The notes under the pieces: generated by a model
The model's input: the letters and a program-made list of their open reading frames with translations, nothing else
Databases searched by the model: none
What the model was told of the DNA's origin: nothing
Made by a program: the position numbers and the translations under genes
In this document: positions 46,501-56,089 of the stretch, piece by piece
Layout of the letters: each line of letters starts with the position of its first letter
Numbering within the stretch: position 1 is the first letter of the stretch
From: Ampullaceana balthica
Taxonomy: Eukaryota > Mollusca > Gastropoda > Lymnaeidae
Assembly: GCA_944989445.1 (NCBI GenBank)
Contig: CALYLW010000044.1
Location: forward strand, 1,414,001 to 1,478,000
Length of the DNA: 64,000 nt
Direction of reading: 5' to 3'

Positions 46501-48100
46501 ATACGGTGTGTATTAAATGTAATACTATTTCAGTAAGGATAGAAGTCTATTGACATACGGTGTGTATTAAATGTAATACTATTTCAGTAAGGATAGAAGT
46601 CTATTGACATACGGTGTGTATTAAATGTAATACTATTTCAGTAAGGATAGAAGTCTATTGACATACGGTGTGTATTATATGTAATACTATTTCAGTAAGG
46701 ATAGAAGTCTATTGACATACGCTGTGTATTATATGTAATACTATTTCAGTAAGGATAGAAGTCTATTGACATACGCTGTGTATTATATGTAATACTATTT
46801 CAGTAAGGATAGAAGTCTATTGACATACGCTGTGTATTATATGTAATACTATTTCAGTAAGGATAGAAGTCTATTGACATACGCTGTGTATTATATGTAA
46901 TACTATTTCAGTAAGGATAGAAGTCTATTGACATACGCTGTGTATTATATGTAATACTATTTCAGTAAGGATAGAAGTCTATTGACATACGCTGTGTATT
47001 ATATGTAATACTATTTCAGTAAGGATAGAAGTCTATTGACATACGCTGTGTATTATATGTAATACTATTTCAGTAAGGATAGAAGTCTATTGACATACGG
47101 TGTGTATTAAATGTAATACTATTTCAGTAAGGATAGAAGTCTATTGACATACGCTGTGTATTATATGTAATACTATTTCAGTAAGGATAGAAGTCTATTG
47201 ACATACGCTGTGTATTAAATGTAATACTATTTCAGTAAGGATAGAAGTCTATTGACATACGGTGTGTATTAAATGTAATACTATTTCAGTAAGGATAGAA
47301 GTCTATTGACATACGGTGTGTATTAAATGTAATACTATTTCAGTAAGGATAGAAGTCTATTGACATACGGTGTGTATTAAATGTAATACTATTTCAGTAA
47401 GGATAGAAGTCTATTGACATACGCTGTGTATTATATGTAATACTATTTCAGTAAGGATAGAAGTCTATTGACATACGCTGTGTATTAAATGTAATACTAT
47501 TTCAGTAAGGATAGAAGTCTATTGACATACGGTGTGTATTAAATGTAATACTATTTCAGTAAGGATAGAAGTCTATTGACATACGGTGTGTATTAAATGT
47601 AATACTATTTCAGTAAGGATAGAAGTCTATTGACATACGGTGTGTATTAAATGTAATACTATTTCAGTAAGGATAGAAGTCTATTGACATACGCTGTGTA
47701 TTATATGTAGTACTATTTCAGTAAGGATAGAAGTCTATTGACATACGCTGTGTATTAAATGTAATACTATTTCAGTAAGGATAGAAGTCTATTGACATAC
47801 GGTGTGTATTAAATGTAATACTATTTCAGTAAGGATAGAAGTCTATTGACATACGCTGTGTATTAAATGTAATACTATTTCAGTAAGGATAGAAGTCTAT
47901 TGACATACGCTGTGTATTAAATGTAATACTATTTCAGTAAGGATAGAAGTCTATTGACATACGCTGTGTATTATATGTAATACTATTTCAGTAAGGATAG
48001 AAGTCTATTGACATACGCTGTGTATTAAATGTAATACTATTTCAGTAAGGATAGAAGTCTATTGACATACGGTGTGTATTAAATGTAATACTATTTCAGT
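43565..48100. repeat. 54-bp minisatellite, exactly 84 copies
   Basis: Units step 54 bases from 43565 to 48100 (4,536 bases). Unit parts: AAGGATAGAAGTCTATTGAC, ATACGCTGTGTATTATATGT, AATACTATTTCAGT. From 43565 to about 45830 almost all units are one type. From about 45887 on they are a mosaic of four types defined by CGCTG or CGGTG and TTATAT or TTAAAT. An order of five unit types recurs (46049, 46319, 47129, 47399; degraded at 47669 and 47939). The whole eleven-unit block 45995-46588 recurs at 47075-47668. Confidence 0.98.
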
Positions 48101-48925
48101 GTTATGGTCATATATTCATTCCCATTGATTTAAGTAGCATAGCACAAGTAACCAAACTTTTGAATCTTCACCAAACACCAGTGGCGTAGCGAAAGGGGGG
48201 GAGGGGAAATGCCCCGGGCGGCACTTTTTTTAGGGGTGGCTAATTCCTCGATGTTAATTAGCTTCTATTTATTCTATGAAAGACAATTTTGAAAGAAAGT
48301 GGAGCTTTTTATCAAAATAAAAAAGAATTTAAATAAGAAAGTAATGAAATAAATAAAGGTACTATCCTAAAATATGTCAATTATTATTCTGCCAAAACAT
48401 CAAACGCAATATTGGATATAAATTCTTCTGATACTTATACTAATGAAGAGAAAAACCAAGAAGCTTAAAAAGTATGAGAACACGACACTGATCTGCTGTT
48501 AACTTAATTTATTCTTCAAATATGACAGCCGCTCCTGTTGCGTTGAAGTTCGAAAAATGTATCTGCCAAACCTTGAGGATCATTTGAAACACCCGCAATG
48601 TCGCAATATATTTAGCCGATTTTGTATGTTCCCAATTAGTCTCAATTACCCCAAATAATTCCCTTTTAACCCAAATTGGGTAAACTACCCATTTTCGCCG
48701 ACCCGTGCTATAACTGATTCAAGTTTTTCAGCCACTCCTCTTGTAGAAGATAAATTGCTATATCCATCAACTTCCAACAAATACTAAAATTGTAACAACA
48801 TTCATGGACAAAATTGATATAAGTAGATTACTGTAAGTGCAGCAAGATTAAAAGAGTGTCCAACATATTAACATTAACTTCTCCAAAATAGACACGGGTC
48901 TAACACCAAAATAGAGATGTGACAG

Positions 48926-49140
48926 TTAACGCAGGTATGATATTAACGCAGGAATGATATTAACTCAGGAATGATATGAACGCGGGAATGATATTAACGC
49001 AGGAATGATATTAACGCAGGAATGATATTAACGCAGGAATGATATTAATGCAGGAATGATATTAACGCAGGAATGATATTAACGCAGGAATGATATTAAC
49101 GCAGGAATGATATTAACGCAGGAATGATATTAACGCAGGT
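48926..49140. repeat. 17-bp tandem repeat, about 12 copies
   Basis: Unit GCAGGAATGATATTAAC with few variants (ACTCAGG, ACGCGGG, AATGCAGG). It lies inside the hAT element, between the first transposase fragment and the LINE. Confidence 0.96.
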
Positions 49141-49432
49141 AAATTACTGTGAAAATATTGTTAGCGTCTTATATGGCGTACAAAGCATCATCCTTTTAAT
49201 TTTAATGTCTTCTGTTTTGTTGCATATACAAATATAATGATATAAGTTACTTATCTAATGAAATAATAGTTGACACAAAATAAATTCAAATGTAGCCACT
49301 CGTGAACAAGTGCTCATCATTGCCAAAGTATTTGCAAATTGAAGGAATAAGAAATATGATTTTTTTTAAAAAAAGACTATTAAAAGAAAAGTTGTAAACG
49401 AAAACAAAACAACGGGGCAAAAGTTATAACTT

Positions 49433-50205
49433 ATCTTATCTGTTTACAGACGCTCCTTCTATACAGAAGATTATTGCGTCCTACGCTTATCTATGGTTTG
49501 TGTTTAGTCCTGCATTTTTATTAGAGATTTAAATGTTGATAAAGTGTTGGTTTTCCTGGATTCTTCAGGCAACCCATTCCACGCCCGAATTCCGGACGGA
49601 AAGAAGGAAAACTTGTATGTGTTTGTTCTTGCATACGGAATAAGAAAGGTGTTTTTATCCTTATGTCTATCTGAGGGTTGTATTAAGTTATCTTTGTGTT
49701 GTATTTCTAAATTAGAATTAATTGCTTTATGTATGATTACTACTTTGCTCTTGGTTCTTCTATCCTCTAGTGTTTCAAGGTTTAATGATTGAACTAATGG
49801 TGTTATTCTTGTCAGTTTCGAATACTCTCCAGTAATGAATCTGGCATCTCTTTTTTGAATTTGTTCCAGTGTATCAATGTTTTCTTTGGTGGATGGGTCC
49901 CATACAGAAGACGCATATTCTAGTACAGGTCTCACCAAAGTGAGGTAGCATTTTAGTTTTATATCTCTATTACATTTGTTAAAGTTCCTTTTTATAAAGC
50001 CTAAGGTTTTGTTTGACTTTTTAAAAACTTCATTGACATGGGGATTCCATGATATTTTCTCATTTATTAAGACTACAAAGTATTTTGCATCTTAAGTTTG
50101 GGTCAGTTCTTTTCCATGAATGTAATATTTTGAATTTATTTGTTTCTTTTTCTTTGTTACTCTTAACAGTTGACACTTGTTCGTGTTATTATGCTTGACA
50201 TTATT
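49433..50205 (-). mobile_element. 5'-truncated non-LTR retrotransposon (LINE)
   Basis: The minus-strand insertion contains the reverse-transcriptase C-terminal part and a short 3' untranslated region ending in (GATAA)n, seen on the plus strand as ACTTATCTTATC at its left edge. Its 3' segment (TACAGACGCTCCTTCTATAC) also occurs at 40369 and 58484. The right edge, where hAT transposase sequence resumes (about 50205-50225), marks 5' truncation. It inserted after the hAT, since it splits the transposase. Confidence 0.8.
49504..50190 (-). pseudogene. Reverse transcriptase C-terminal fragment (CR1/Jockey-like LINE)
   Basis: The intact portion, 49504-49938, is 144 codons and includes LVRPVLEYASSVWDP, RDARFITGEYS, LNLETLEDRR and FFPSGIRAWNGLPEE, the hallmark C-terminal motifs of CR1/Jockey-clade reverse transcriptases (thumb and beyond). 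Reading upstream (to 50190) in the same frame gives KKSNKTLGFIKRNF, ISWNPHVNEV and KCQLLRV, with one stop near 50093. The catalytic FADD region and the endonuclease are missing, so it cannot act on its own. The element copied itself by target-primed reverse transcription; 5' truncation is the usual outcome. Confidence 0.85.
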
Positions 50206-50396
50206 AAATTCTGGCAAAATATAATTTCGCTTTTCGAAATAGAGAAGGTCATAGAGAGGAATATACTAGTGCAAATATAGGAAATATTCTGGAACTTACG
50301 CATCTGCTAACAAAGTACGATCAAGTGCTTCGAAAACAAAATTTGCAAAATAATTTAACAAAACAACAAAACAACTTGTCACCTCAAATTCAAAAT

Positions 50397-50492
50397 GAGA
50401 CCATTGCAGTTTAAGGTTATGAGACCATTGCAGTTTAAGGTTATGAGACCATTGCAGTTTAAGGTTATGAGACCATTGCAGTTTAAGGTTAT
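50397..50492. repeat. 24-bp tandem repeat, 4 copies
   Basis: GAGACCATTGCAGTTTAAGG plus TTAT, four times without change. It begins right after the conserved SPQIQNE codons, so a piece of the dead transposase gene has been amplified. Confidence 0.95.
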
Positions 50493-50805
50493 GCTGATCG
50501 CAAAAAATAAATCTTTCAGGTACATGAGACCAAATATTATTCCATTGTATGTTTGTTAGCTCTCAATATTTCACATCAGGATCAAACAAATCCACTTGTA
50601 TGAAATATAAAGATTAAAAAGCATAAAGTAGACGTTTTAGAATCTTTCAAAGGTTTCATTGAAAACAACAATTTTCTTACATTTCGGAAATGATTTTAAA
50701 TAAGTTTAAAGCTGATGGTCGTAAACTGATGTGCTGCAAAGGAATAACGTGTGTTATAACTGCTTTACTGCTGGAAAGTATACCTAAAACAAACTGTCTA
50801 ACATT

Positions 50806-51620
50806 TTAGTTAACTAGAAGGTTGTTACACATTGTTTTTTTTTCATATCCATTCACTTTGGAAAGATCTAATCGCTGATACAAGCAAGACATTAAACTAA
50901 CTTCAGAATACAAAGTAGTGAATCCATGAAGCCATTTTGACGTTTTTAAAAAATAACTGATCGAGGCAGCCGAAAATTTAAATGCACGAACAGATGCAAG
51001 TATTTTGCTGGTAACAATGCAATTTTTTGTTCTGGACATTTGGAAACATGTACATTATGAAGTCAATGAAGCGCGAAATTATTTACAAATGTAATGTGAA
51101 AAAATGCTTTGCAAAGGCTACTCACAAAGAAATTAATGGACTACTTAAAAGATGCTTTGAATTTTGCTAAAACTTTATATGGAGACCTTAAGATTTTAAT
51201 TGTAAATATCAATCAAAGAACGAGAGAGAAAATTGTGGCAATCAAAGCGAATATGTAGTCATGTTATGTAGACAAATAGTTGCGAAGAAAGTTGTATTCT
51301 TTATAAAATGAGGTTACTGTAATAATTCAAGTGAGTTTTGGCAGTCATGACTTTCGTACACCATTTACGTATTTTGGATTTTGAGCATTGCATGCAGGGT
51401 TTACAAAATTTATACAGCATACATTGTGCCACGAAGAAAAGCAGAAAAATACAATTTTATTAGTTTTAAAATGAAAGCTCTCCTATTTATTAAGAACATA
51501 AGAATGAATAGTGTCCTTATTATAATTCTAAAAATAAGTGTCTACCCATTATATCATATATGTATTTTCCAGGGGGGGGGTGCAGCAAACCTGGGTTCTG
51601 GTGCCCACGCTACGCCTCTG
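50806..51620. other. Right part of the hAT element, no clear domain
   Basis: Probably decayed transposase C-terminus and subterminal sequence. The minus frame at 50806-51039 and plus frame at 51381-51656 are unsupported. Confidence 0.4.
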
Positions 51621-51628
51621 CCAAACAC

Positions 51629-52131
51629 TCTTACCTCAATGATTATTAGCATTTAAAATATGTGCTGCTAAAATGTATTATGATTTATCTCTATGGTATT
51701 GCCTTGTCATCATTACCTTCCTATGAATGGATCTAACAACTATTTATCGGTATCATCTAAAGATCTATACTTACAGTCGCAATCTCCTTCTTATCTAGAT
51801 AGTTTCATGTCTATTGCTGGATCCGAGCTATGTTGCCCGGTCTTTACACCGACAAGATGAACCGTTTGTGTTTCAGTGCCAACGCGACATGGCATTTTGC
51901 CGGGCAACAAACAAGGCAATAGGACGCATAGGGATAAACTTCCGTGTCTGGAATTTAGAATTGCGATAATGAAAAGAAGTTTGGATGTCTGGCAAAGTGG
52001 AACCTAGCATTTAATGAAACGGAGAGACCTCATCTCAAACTTACAACACTGCGGCATAATTGTGGCGGGCGAACATTTAAATGCATGGGAAGGTGATACT
52101 AGAATTTTGTAAATAAAGACGTTGTGATGGC
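51629..52131. other. Unassigned spacer
   Basis: A GTTGCCCGG/CCGGGCAAC inverted pair lies about 75 bases apart near 51832-51907. No gene recognised. Confidence 0.4.
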
Positions 52132-52350
52132 CAGTGGCGTAGGCAGAAGACGGGAGAGAGCAGTCCTAACCAGGCGTCACTGTTTTCAGAAGGCTATTTC
52201 TGGCGTAAATGTTCTAGCTTATATTTTTAATAATAGAAAATTTTTTGTGTTGTTTGTTCTTTTGTATAATTTTTTTGGCGGCACGTAAAATAGCGACAGC
52301 GGGGAAGGTGGTGGCGGTGGGTGGGTGGTTCAAAATATTGCCACTCCAAA
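52132..52350. mobile_element. Solo hAT-like terminus
   Basis: CAGTGGCGTAGGCAG matches the left ends at 25647, 26045 and 48179. I found no partner end nearby, so this is probably a truncated element. Confidence 0.35.
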
Positions 52351-52354
52351 CGGC

Positions 52355-52485
52355 TTAGTCAGTGATAGCTGAGTCAGTGGTAACGTAGTCAGTGGGAACT
52401 TAGTCAGTGGTAACTCCACAAGACTTAGTCAGTGATAAATTAGTCAGTGGTAACCTAGTCGGTGGTAACCTAGTCGATGGTAACA
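52355..52485. repeat. Degenerate ~15-bp repeat (TAGTCAGTGGTAAC)
   Basis: TTAGTCAGTG(G/A)(T/G)AA(C/A) recurs about nine times, with spacing close to 15 bases and one longer insertion near 52415. Confidence 0.85.
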
Positions 52486-53774
52486 TAATATGTGATCCGA
52501 ATTTTACATTACTTTAAGTCCAAAACTAAAAAAAAACTGTTGTAAATAAGAATTAAAGAAATGTGTCAATTTTTTTCAAATTTCACATTTTGTCGTCACA
52601 GGAAGGTTGGATAACTCTCATTAAAACCAACTAGGAAGTTCGATAACTCTCATTAAAACCAAATTTATCTCTGTCGCCACTCCCCACCCCTAACTGGTCA
52701 TACCATAAAGTGGACATATTTTAACTTTTGTAGTTTGATGTTATGGAAATGTTCGACGCATTTCAGCTTTACATCTTTACAAGAAGCAGGAGACATCTCG
52801 TTTAAGATAAAAGAAAATGATAATATAGGCTCAAGTCTAAAAATATAGGCTCAAGTCTAAAAAGATTCATTATAAAAAATTAAAAGCTGGTTAACCTTTG
52901 TAGAGGATCTAATGAAAGTGCATCATAAATTAAAGCCTACATTCCATAAAAATCAATGGAGAAGCGAATTTCAGAAAATAAAAAAAAGACTTATGAGTCC
53001 CCAGCCCATTGCGCTCAAACACGATGAAGAATTGTTAATAGGAGTTCAGAAATAAGCCAGTGGAGTTTGAATCTTCTACCGCGGTAATTGATTTCAAGTT
53101 CAACCTGCATAACTTTCGTTATTTGGATGTGCGGAATGTATCTCTCAGATGTCAACATTTGATACCCATAAGAAATCAGGGATTTAGTTATGATTGAGTC
53201 AGTGCGATAATGAGAACTTTGAAAATTATTAGTTTCAATGAAAACTCGTCATTTGTAACCAGATTTATGAATGTAATTCAAAATAACCAAATACTTACAC
53301 TTTTTGAAAACATTTTCTTGATTTTGTGTGTGTGTGTTTTGAATTCCGCGGAAATATTGACGGCGTGGATTAGCATTATGATATAATTTTAATGCTGTTA
53401 ATGAAACATTAAGAATGTTTATATACACTTTCTTTGACGGACTCCATATCAAATTTCAGTGTTTTAAAATATATAATGAAGTATTTCTAAACTCCAACAT
53501 AAGAGAATAGTAGTAATACTATTTAATGTATTAAATTCTATCTTGAAAATAGAGCACAATAATAAACTTGAACATCACTCAGACAAAGGTTTAAATCACT
53601 TTTCTAGTTCCATATGCAAGAAAAAACACATTCATGAGAAAACTTCTTCCTTTTTGGACTTAAGGCGTGAGATGGGTTGCCTGAAGAAACCAGGGGAAAA
53701 AAGTAATTTTATAACCTCAGTTAACTTGCATGAAGTGTTACGGAGGCATCAACAGTCTTATTTTATCTTATATA
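52486..53774. other. Unassigned sequence with two small duplications
   Basis: CGATAACTCTCATTAAAACC-type duplication at 52605-52672 and AATATAGGCTCAAGTCTAA twice at 52822-52862. Frames at 53249-53452 (minus) and 53543-53824 (plus, running into the Helitron-like end) are unsupported. Confidence 0.4.
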
Positions 53775-54210
53775 CTAGGTTAAGATGCGGTGCCATGGCG
53801 CCTGAAGCACCCACTTTTTTTTAGGTCGCCTAGAGCGGCCACTTATTTCAAAATCCCAACTAACTTGTCCTTGTATGATAAATACGTAATATTAAACTTC
53901 CTGAAATGTACACAAAGTATTTTATAATAGGGCTTGTAGGGCACCTAAGGCGCCCACTTTTGTTTTGGTTGTTGTCAAAATCCCAAGTAACTTATCCTTG
54001 TATGATAAATACGAAATATTCCTGAAATGTACACAATGTATTTATATGATATTTTTATACAGTGCTAATCACCACACGATTTTTAAACTGCACGTCTCGT
54101 CTGTCCTGTCCGTGACGCTACTAAATTTAGAAAGTAATGCACCAAATTACTACACCAAAAAATAACTCTTTGAGTCAGTCAGCATTGTTTACAACACAAA
54201 TGTTGACGTC
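53775..54210 (-). mobile_element. Helitron-like element, 3' end at 53775
   Basis: On the minus strand a GGTGC...GCACC hairpin (with GGCGCC in the loop) is followed by GCATCTTAAC, CTAG and T. Two copies of the shared module follow (around 53850-53930 and 53975-54050), then ACGCTACTAAATTTAGAAAG and GCACCAAATTACTACACC as at 8839 and 55715. GCAGAGTGAAGTCCCTTAGC, a distal part of the family, is at 54297. Confidence 0.65.
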
Positions 54211-54360
54211 AAAGGTTCGTGCGTTGTTTGGTTAATGTTAATATGGAAACCAAAATGATTATGATTTTTAAAATATATTTTCAATTTTTAAAAAAAAGCA
54301 GAGTGAAGTCCCTTAGCGTTACAGCAGCATAATTGAGTTTTTTTAAATACATGTAATATG

Positions 54361-54480
54361 TTACAGAAACTTATTTTAATTTATCTTATCTTATATATTA
54401 AAAAAGGATTTCTTATCATTTCTTATCTTATAAATTATAGTTATTGAAGCACATCACATCTTATCTTATCTTATACAAAG
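54361..54480. repeat. TTATC-rich sequence
   Basis: TTATCTTATCTTATA runs at 54377-54392, 54405-54430 and 54456-54475, the same motif as the LINE tails and the 32-bp arrays to the right. Confidence 0.8.
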
Positions 54481-54580
54481 GGATTGTAGGGCGCATAAGG
54501 CACCCACTTAATTTATCCTCGTTTGATAAACACGAAATATTCAACTTCCTGAAATGTACAAGACGTACTTTATAATTGTT
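54476..54580 (-). mobile_element. Fragment of the Helitron-like module
   Basis: GGGATTGTAGGGCGCATAAG, TTGATAAACACGAAATATTC and CTTCCTGAAATGTACA match the module in the complete copies. No terminus. Confidence 0.6.
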
Positions 54581-54663
54581 TGAGTAATTTACGTCATATT
54601 TATATTTTACGGCGAGAAACACCATACGCTCTGTTAATCTCGAAACCAAAATGATACCTTTCT

Positions 54664-55165
54664 TTTTAAATCCTTTATATTAACTCGTGGTGTCTGGTTG
54701 ATTGCTTGCTTGTTTGTCGAAAAAACTTTGGATCAATTTTTAACCAACTTTCTCGTAAGCTAGTGAGCTTTTTGCAGGCAGACTCGTGCCGATGATAAAA
54801 ACGATGTATCAAAAATTCAGATCGATCGCATGGACTGTAATTAAATTATTGAATTTTTAGTTTATTTTATTTATCTCTATGTACCACGTTAAATTTTTGA
54901 GATAGAGTGTCGCAGTGCGTATTATATTGAACGACCTTTTTATTAATACTTTCCTGTTGCGCGATTTGGCGCGTATTATATTGACAATACTTTTTATAAA
55001 CATATTCCCGATCGGTGTGCATTATATCAAACAAGTTTTACGAGAATAACTAAAATTGTGTATTTTTGGATTGTCTTACGCTGCGTATTATAATGAACAT
55101 TCTTTTAGTTATGTCTCGTACATAAAGGATTTATAGTAAAAAAACTTGGTTTTTTACGGGTTCTT
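54664..55165 (-). mobile_element. ~500-bp dispersed repeat family, copy 6, inverted
   Basis: AAATCCTTTATATTAACTCG at the left edge, ATTGCTTGCTTGTTTGTCG, GATCGATCGCATGGAC, the GCGTATTATATTGA boxes, and AACTTGGTTTTTTACGGG at the right edge, all in reverse order relative to the plus copies. It lies between two Helitron-like pieces. Confidence 0.75.
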
Positions 55166-55269
55166 TTTATTTAACTGCTAAGGACTGTCGTACTATGTCC
55201 CTCAGCGTTACAAAGACAGTGATTGACTTTGGCTTTTATATTGTTTATAATTATATATTACGGAAGCTA
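55166..55269. other. Short spacer with a Helitron-family scrap
   Basis: TGTCCCTCAGCGTTACA at 55196 matches the distal segments near 8924 and 54310. Confidence 0.45.
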
Positions 55270-55462
55270 TTCCTAATTTATCTTATATATAAAAGACGCA
55301 CATTCTAATTTATCTTATCTTATATATTACAGTAGCCTATCCCATCTTATCTTATATATTACAGTAGCCTATCCCATATTATCTTATATATTACAGTAGC
55401 CTATCCCATCTTATCTTATATATTACAGTAGCCTATCCCATCTTATCTTATATATTATAGCA
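55270..55462. repeat. 32-bp repeat built on TTATCTTATATATTA
   Basis: Four to five copies of ATCTTATCTTATATATTACA plus GTAGCCTATCCC. The unit contains the LINE-tail pentamer twice. Confidence 0.93.
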
Positions 55463-55466
55463 GTTC

Positions 55467-55625
55467 ATCGGCCGCGGTGGTTTAGCGGTAGCGCGCTGGA
55501 CTGCCGAACCGAGATAGAAGAAAGTCGCTGGTTCTATTCTCGGTGCTATTCGCGGCTAAATAAAACTTGTGAACGCTACTTCACTTGCCCCATAGTCCGT
55601 TATGGCCTGGAAAGGGGTTTATCCT
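55467..55625 (+). mobile_element. tRNA-derived SINE
   Basis: The head, GGCCGCGGTGGTTTAGCGGT, has an A box (TGGTTTAGCGG) and, about 45 bases on, a B-box-like GGTTCTATTCTCGG. The ~73-base head is the length of a tRNA. It is followed by a body with GCGGCTAAATAAAACTTG and GGCCTGGAAAGGGG. Anticodon identity is not clear. Pol III transcription and LINE-dependent copying are the usual mode for the class. Confidence 0.7.
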
Positions 55626-55659
55626 CATATATTATCTTATAAAACTATATAATTTGCAA

Positions 55660-56088
55660 TTGTCACGCAAGTCAGTCAGTCTGTCCTGACGCTACTAATT
55701 TTAGAAAGCAGGGAAAACCAAATTACTGCACCAATGCACCAAAAGGTGTGCTAATTAAAGATGCGCTGTAAAAAATATTATATGACGTCATTGATTTAGC
55801 TCATATTTTCAATTTTAGAAAAGGGAACATTGTAAAAAGAGAATTAGATGGTGGTTAATTATAAAATCAAAAATAAGCGGGGCGCCATAGGCGCCCTGCC
55901 ACACCTATTATAAAATACGTTGTGTACATTTCAGAGAGTTTAATATTTCGTATTTATCAAACAAGGACAAGTTAGTTGGGCTTTTGAAAAAAGGTCGGTG
56001 CCGTGGGCGCTCTAAAAAAAGTGCATTTTTTATAAAATAAATAGATTTCAGCTGAAAACTTCCGTCATTTTTGACGGGTGTACGCTAG
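55660..56088 (+). mobile_element. Helitron-like element, 3' end at 56088
   Basis: The plus strand ends CCGTCATTTTTGACGG (5-bp stem), then GTGTACG, CTAG and T. The body contains GCACACC/GCGCTGTAAAAAATATTA, as in 2590-2700 reversed, a GGGGCGCCATAGGCGCCC palindrome (55878-55896), one copy of the TGTACATTTCAG/CTTTTGA module (55925-55990) and GGTCGGTGCCGTGGGCGC. No protein frame. Confidence 0.65.
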
Positions 56089-56089
56089 T

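Larger units (their letters stand above)
48286..50800 (+). pseudogene. hAT transposase pseudogene, ZMYM1-like (DUF4371)
   Basis: Transposases of this class cut and paste hAT elements in the nucleus. This copy is broken by many stops and two insertions. An N-terminal piece at about 48286-48468 reads ESGAFYQNKKEF, then ILKYVNYYSAK, resembling the SGA-type start of ZMYM1-like proteins. The best-preserved piece, about 50226-50412, reads FRNREGHREE, then NIGNILEL, LLTKYDQVL and LSPQIQNE. This is the conserved run of the DUF4371 domain (usually a GH, then GNF.EL, then SP.IQNE). A third piece, about 50522-50660, reads KYYSIVCL, ISHQDQT and ESFKGFI, matching the next part of that domain, where the DDE-region aspartate of intact copies seems lost. 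LINE sequence separates pieces one and two; a 24-bp repeat separates two and three. The hAT dimerisation C-terminus was not found. Confidence 0.75.
48171..51628 (+). mobile_element. Decayed autonomous hAT transposon with nested LINE
   Basis: The element 48179-51620 (3,442 bp) has ends CAGTGGCGTAGCG (left) and, inverted, CAGAGGCGTAGCG (right). CCAAACAC flanks it exactly on both sides (48171-48178 and 51621-51628), the 8-bp duplication of hAT elements. The interior contains transposase fragments on the plus strand, a 17-bp array, a minus-strand LINE fragment and a 24-bp amplification. The exact target duplication around a badly decayed body supports the boundaries strongly. Confidence 0.88.
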
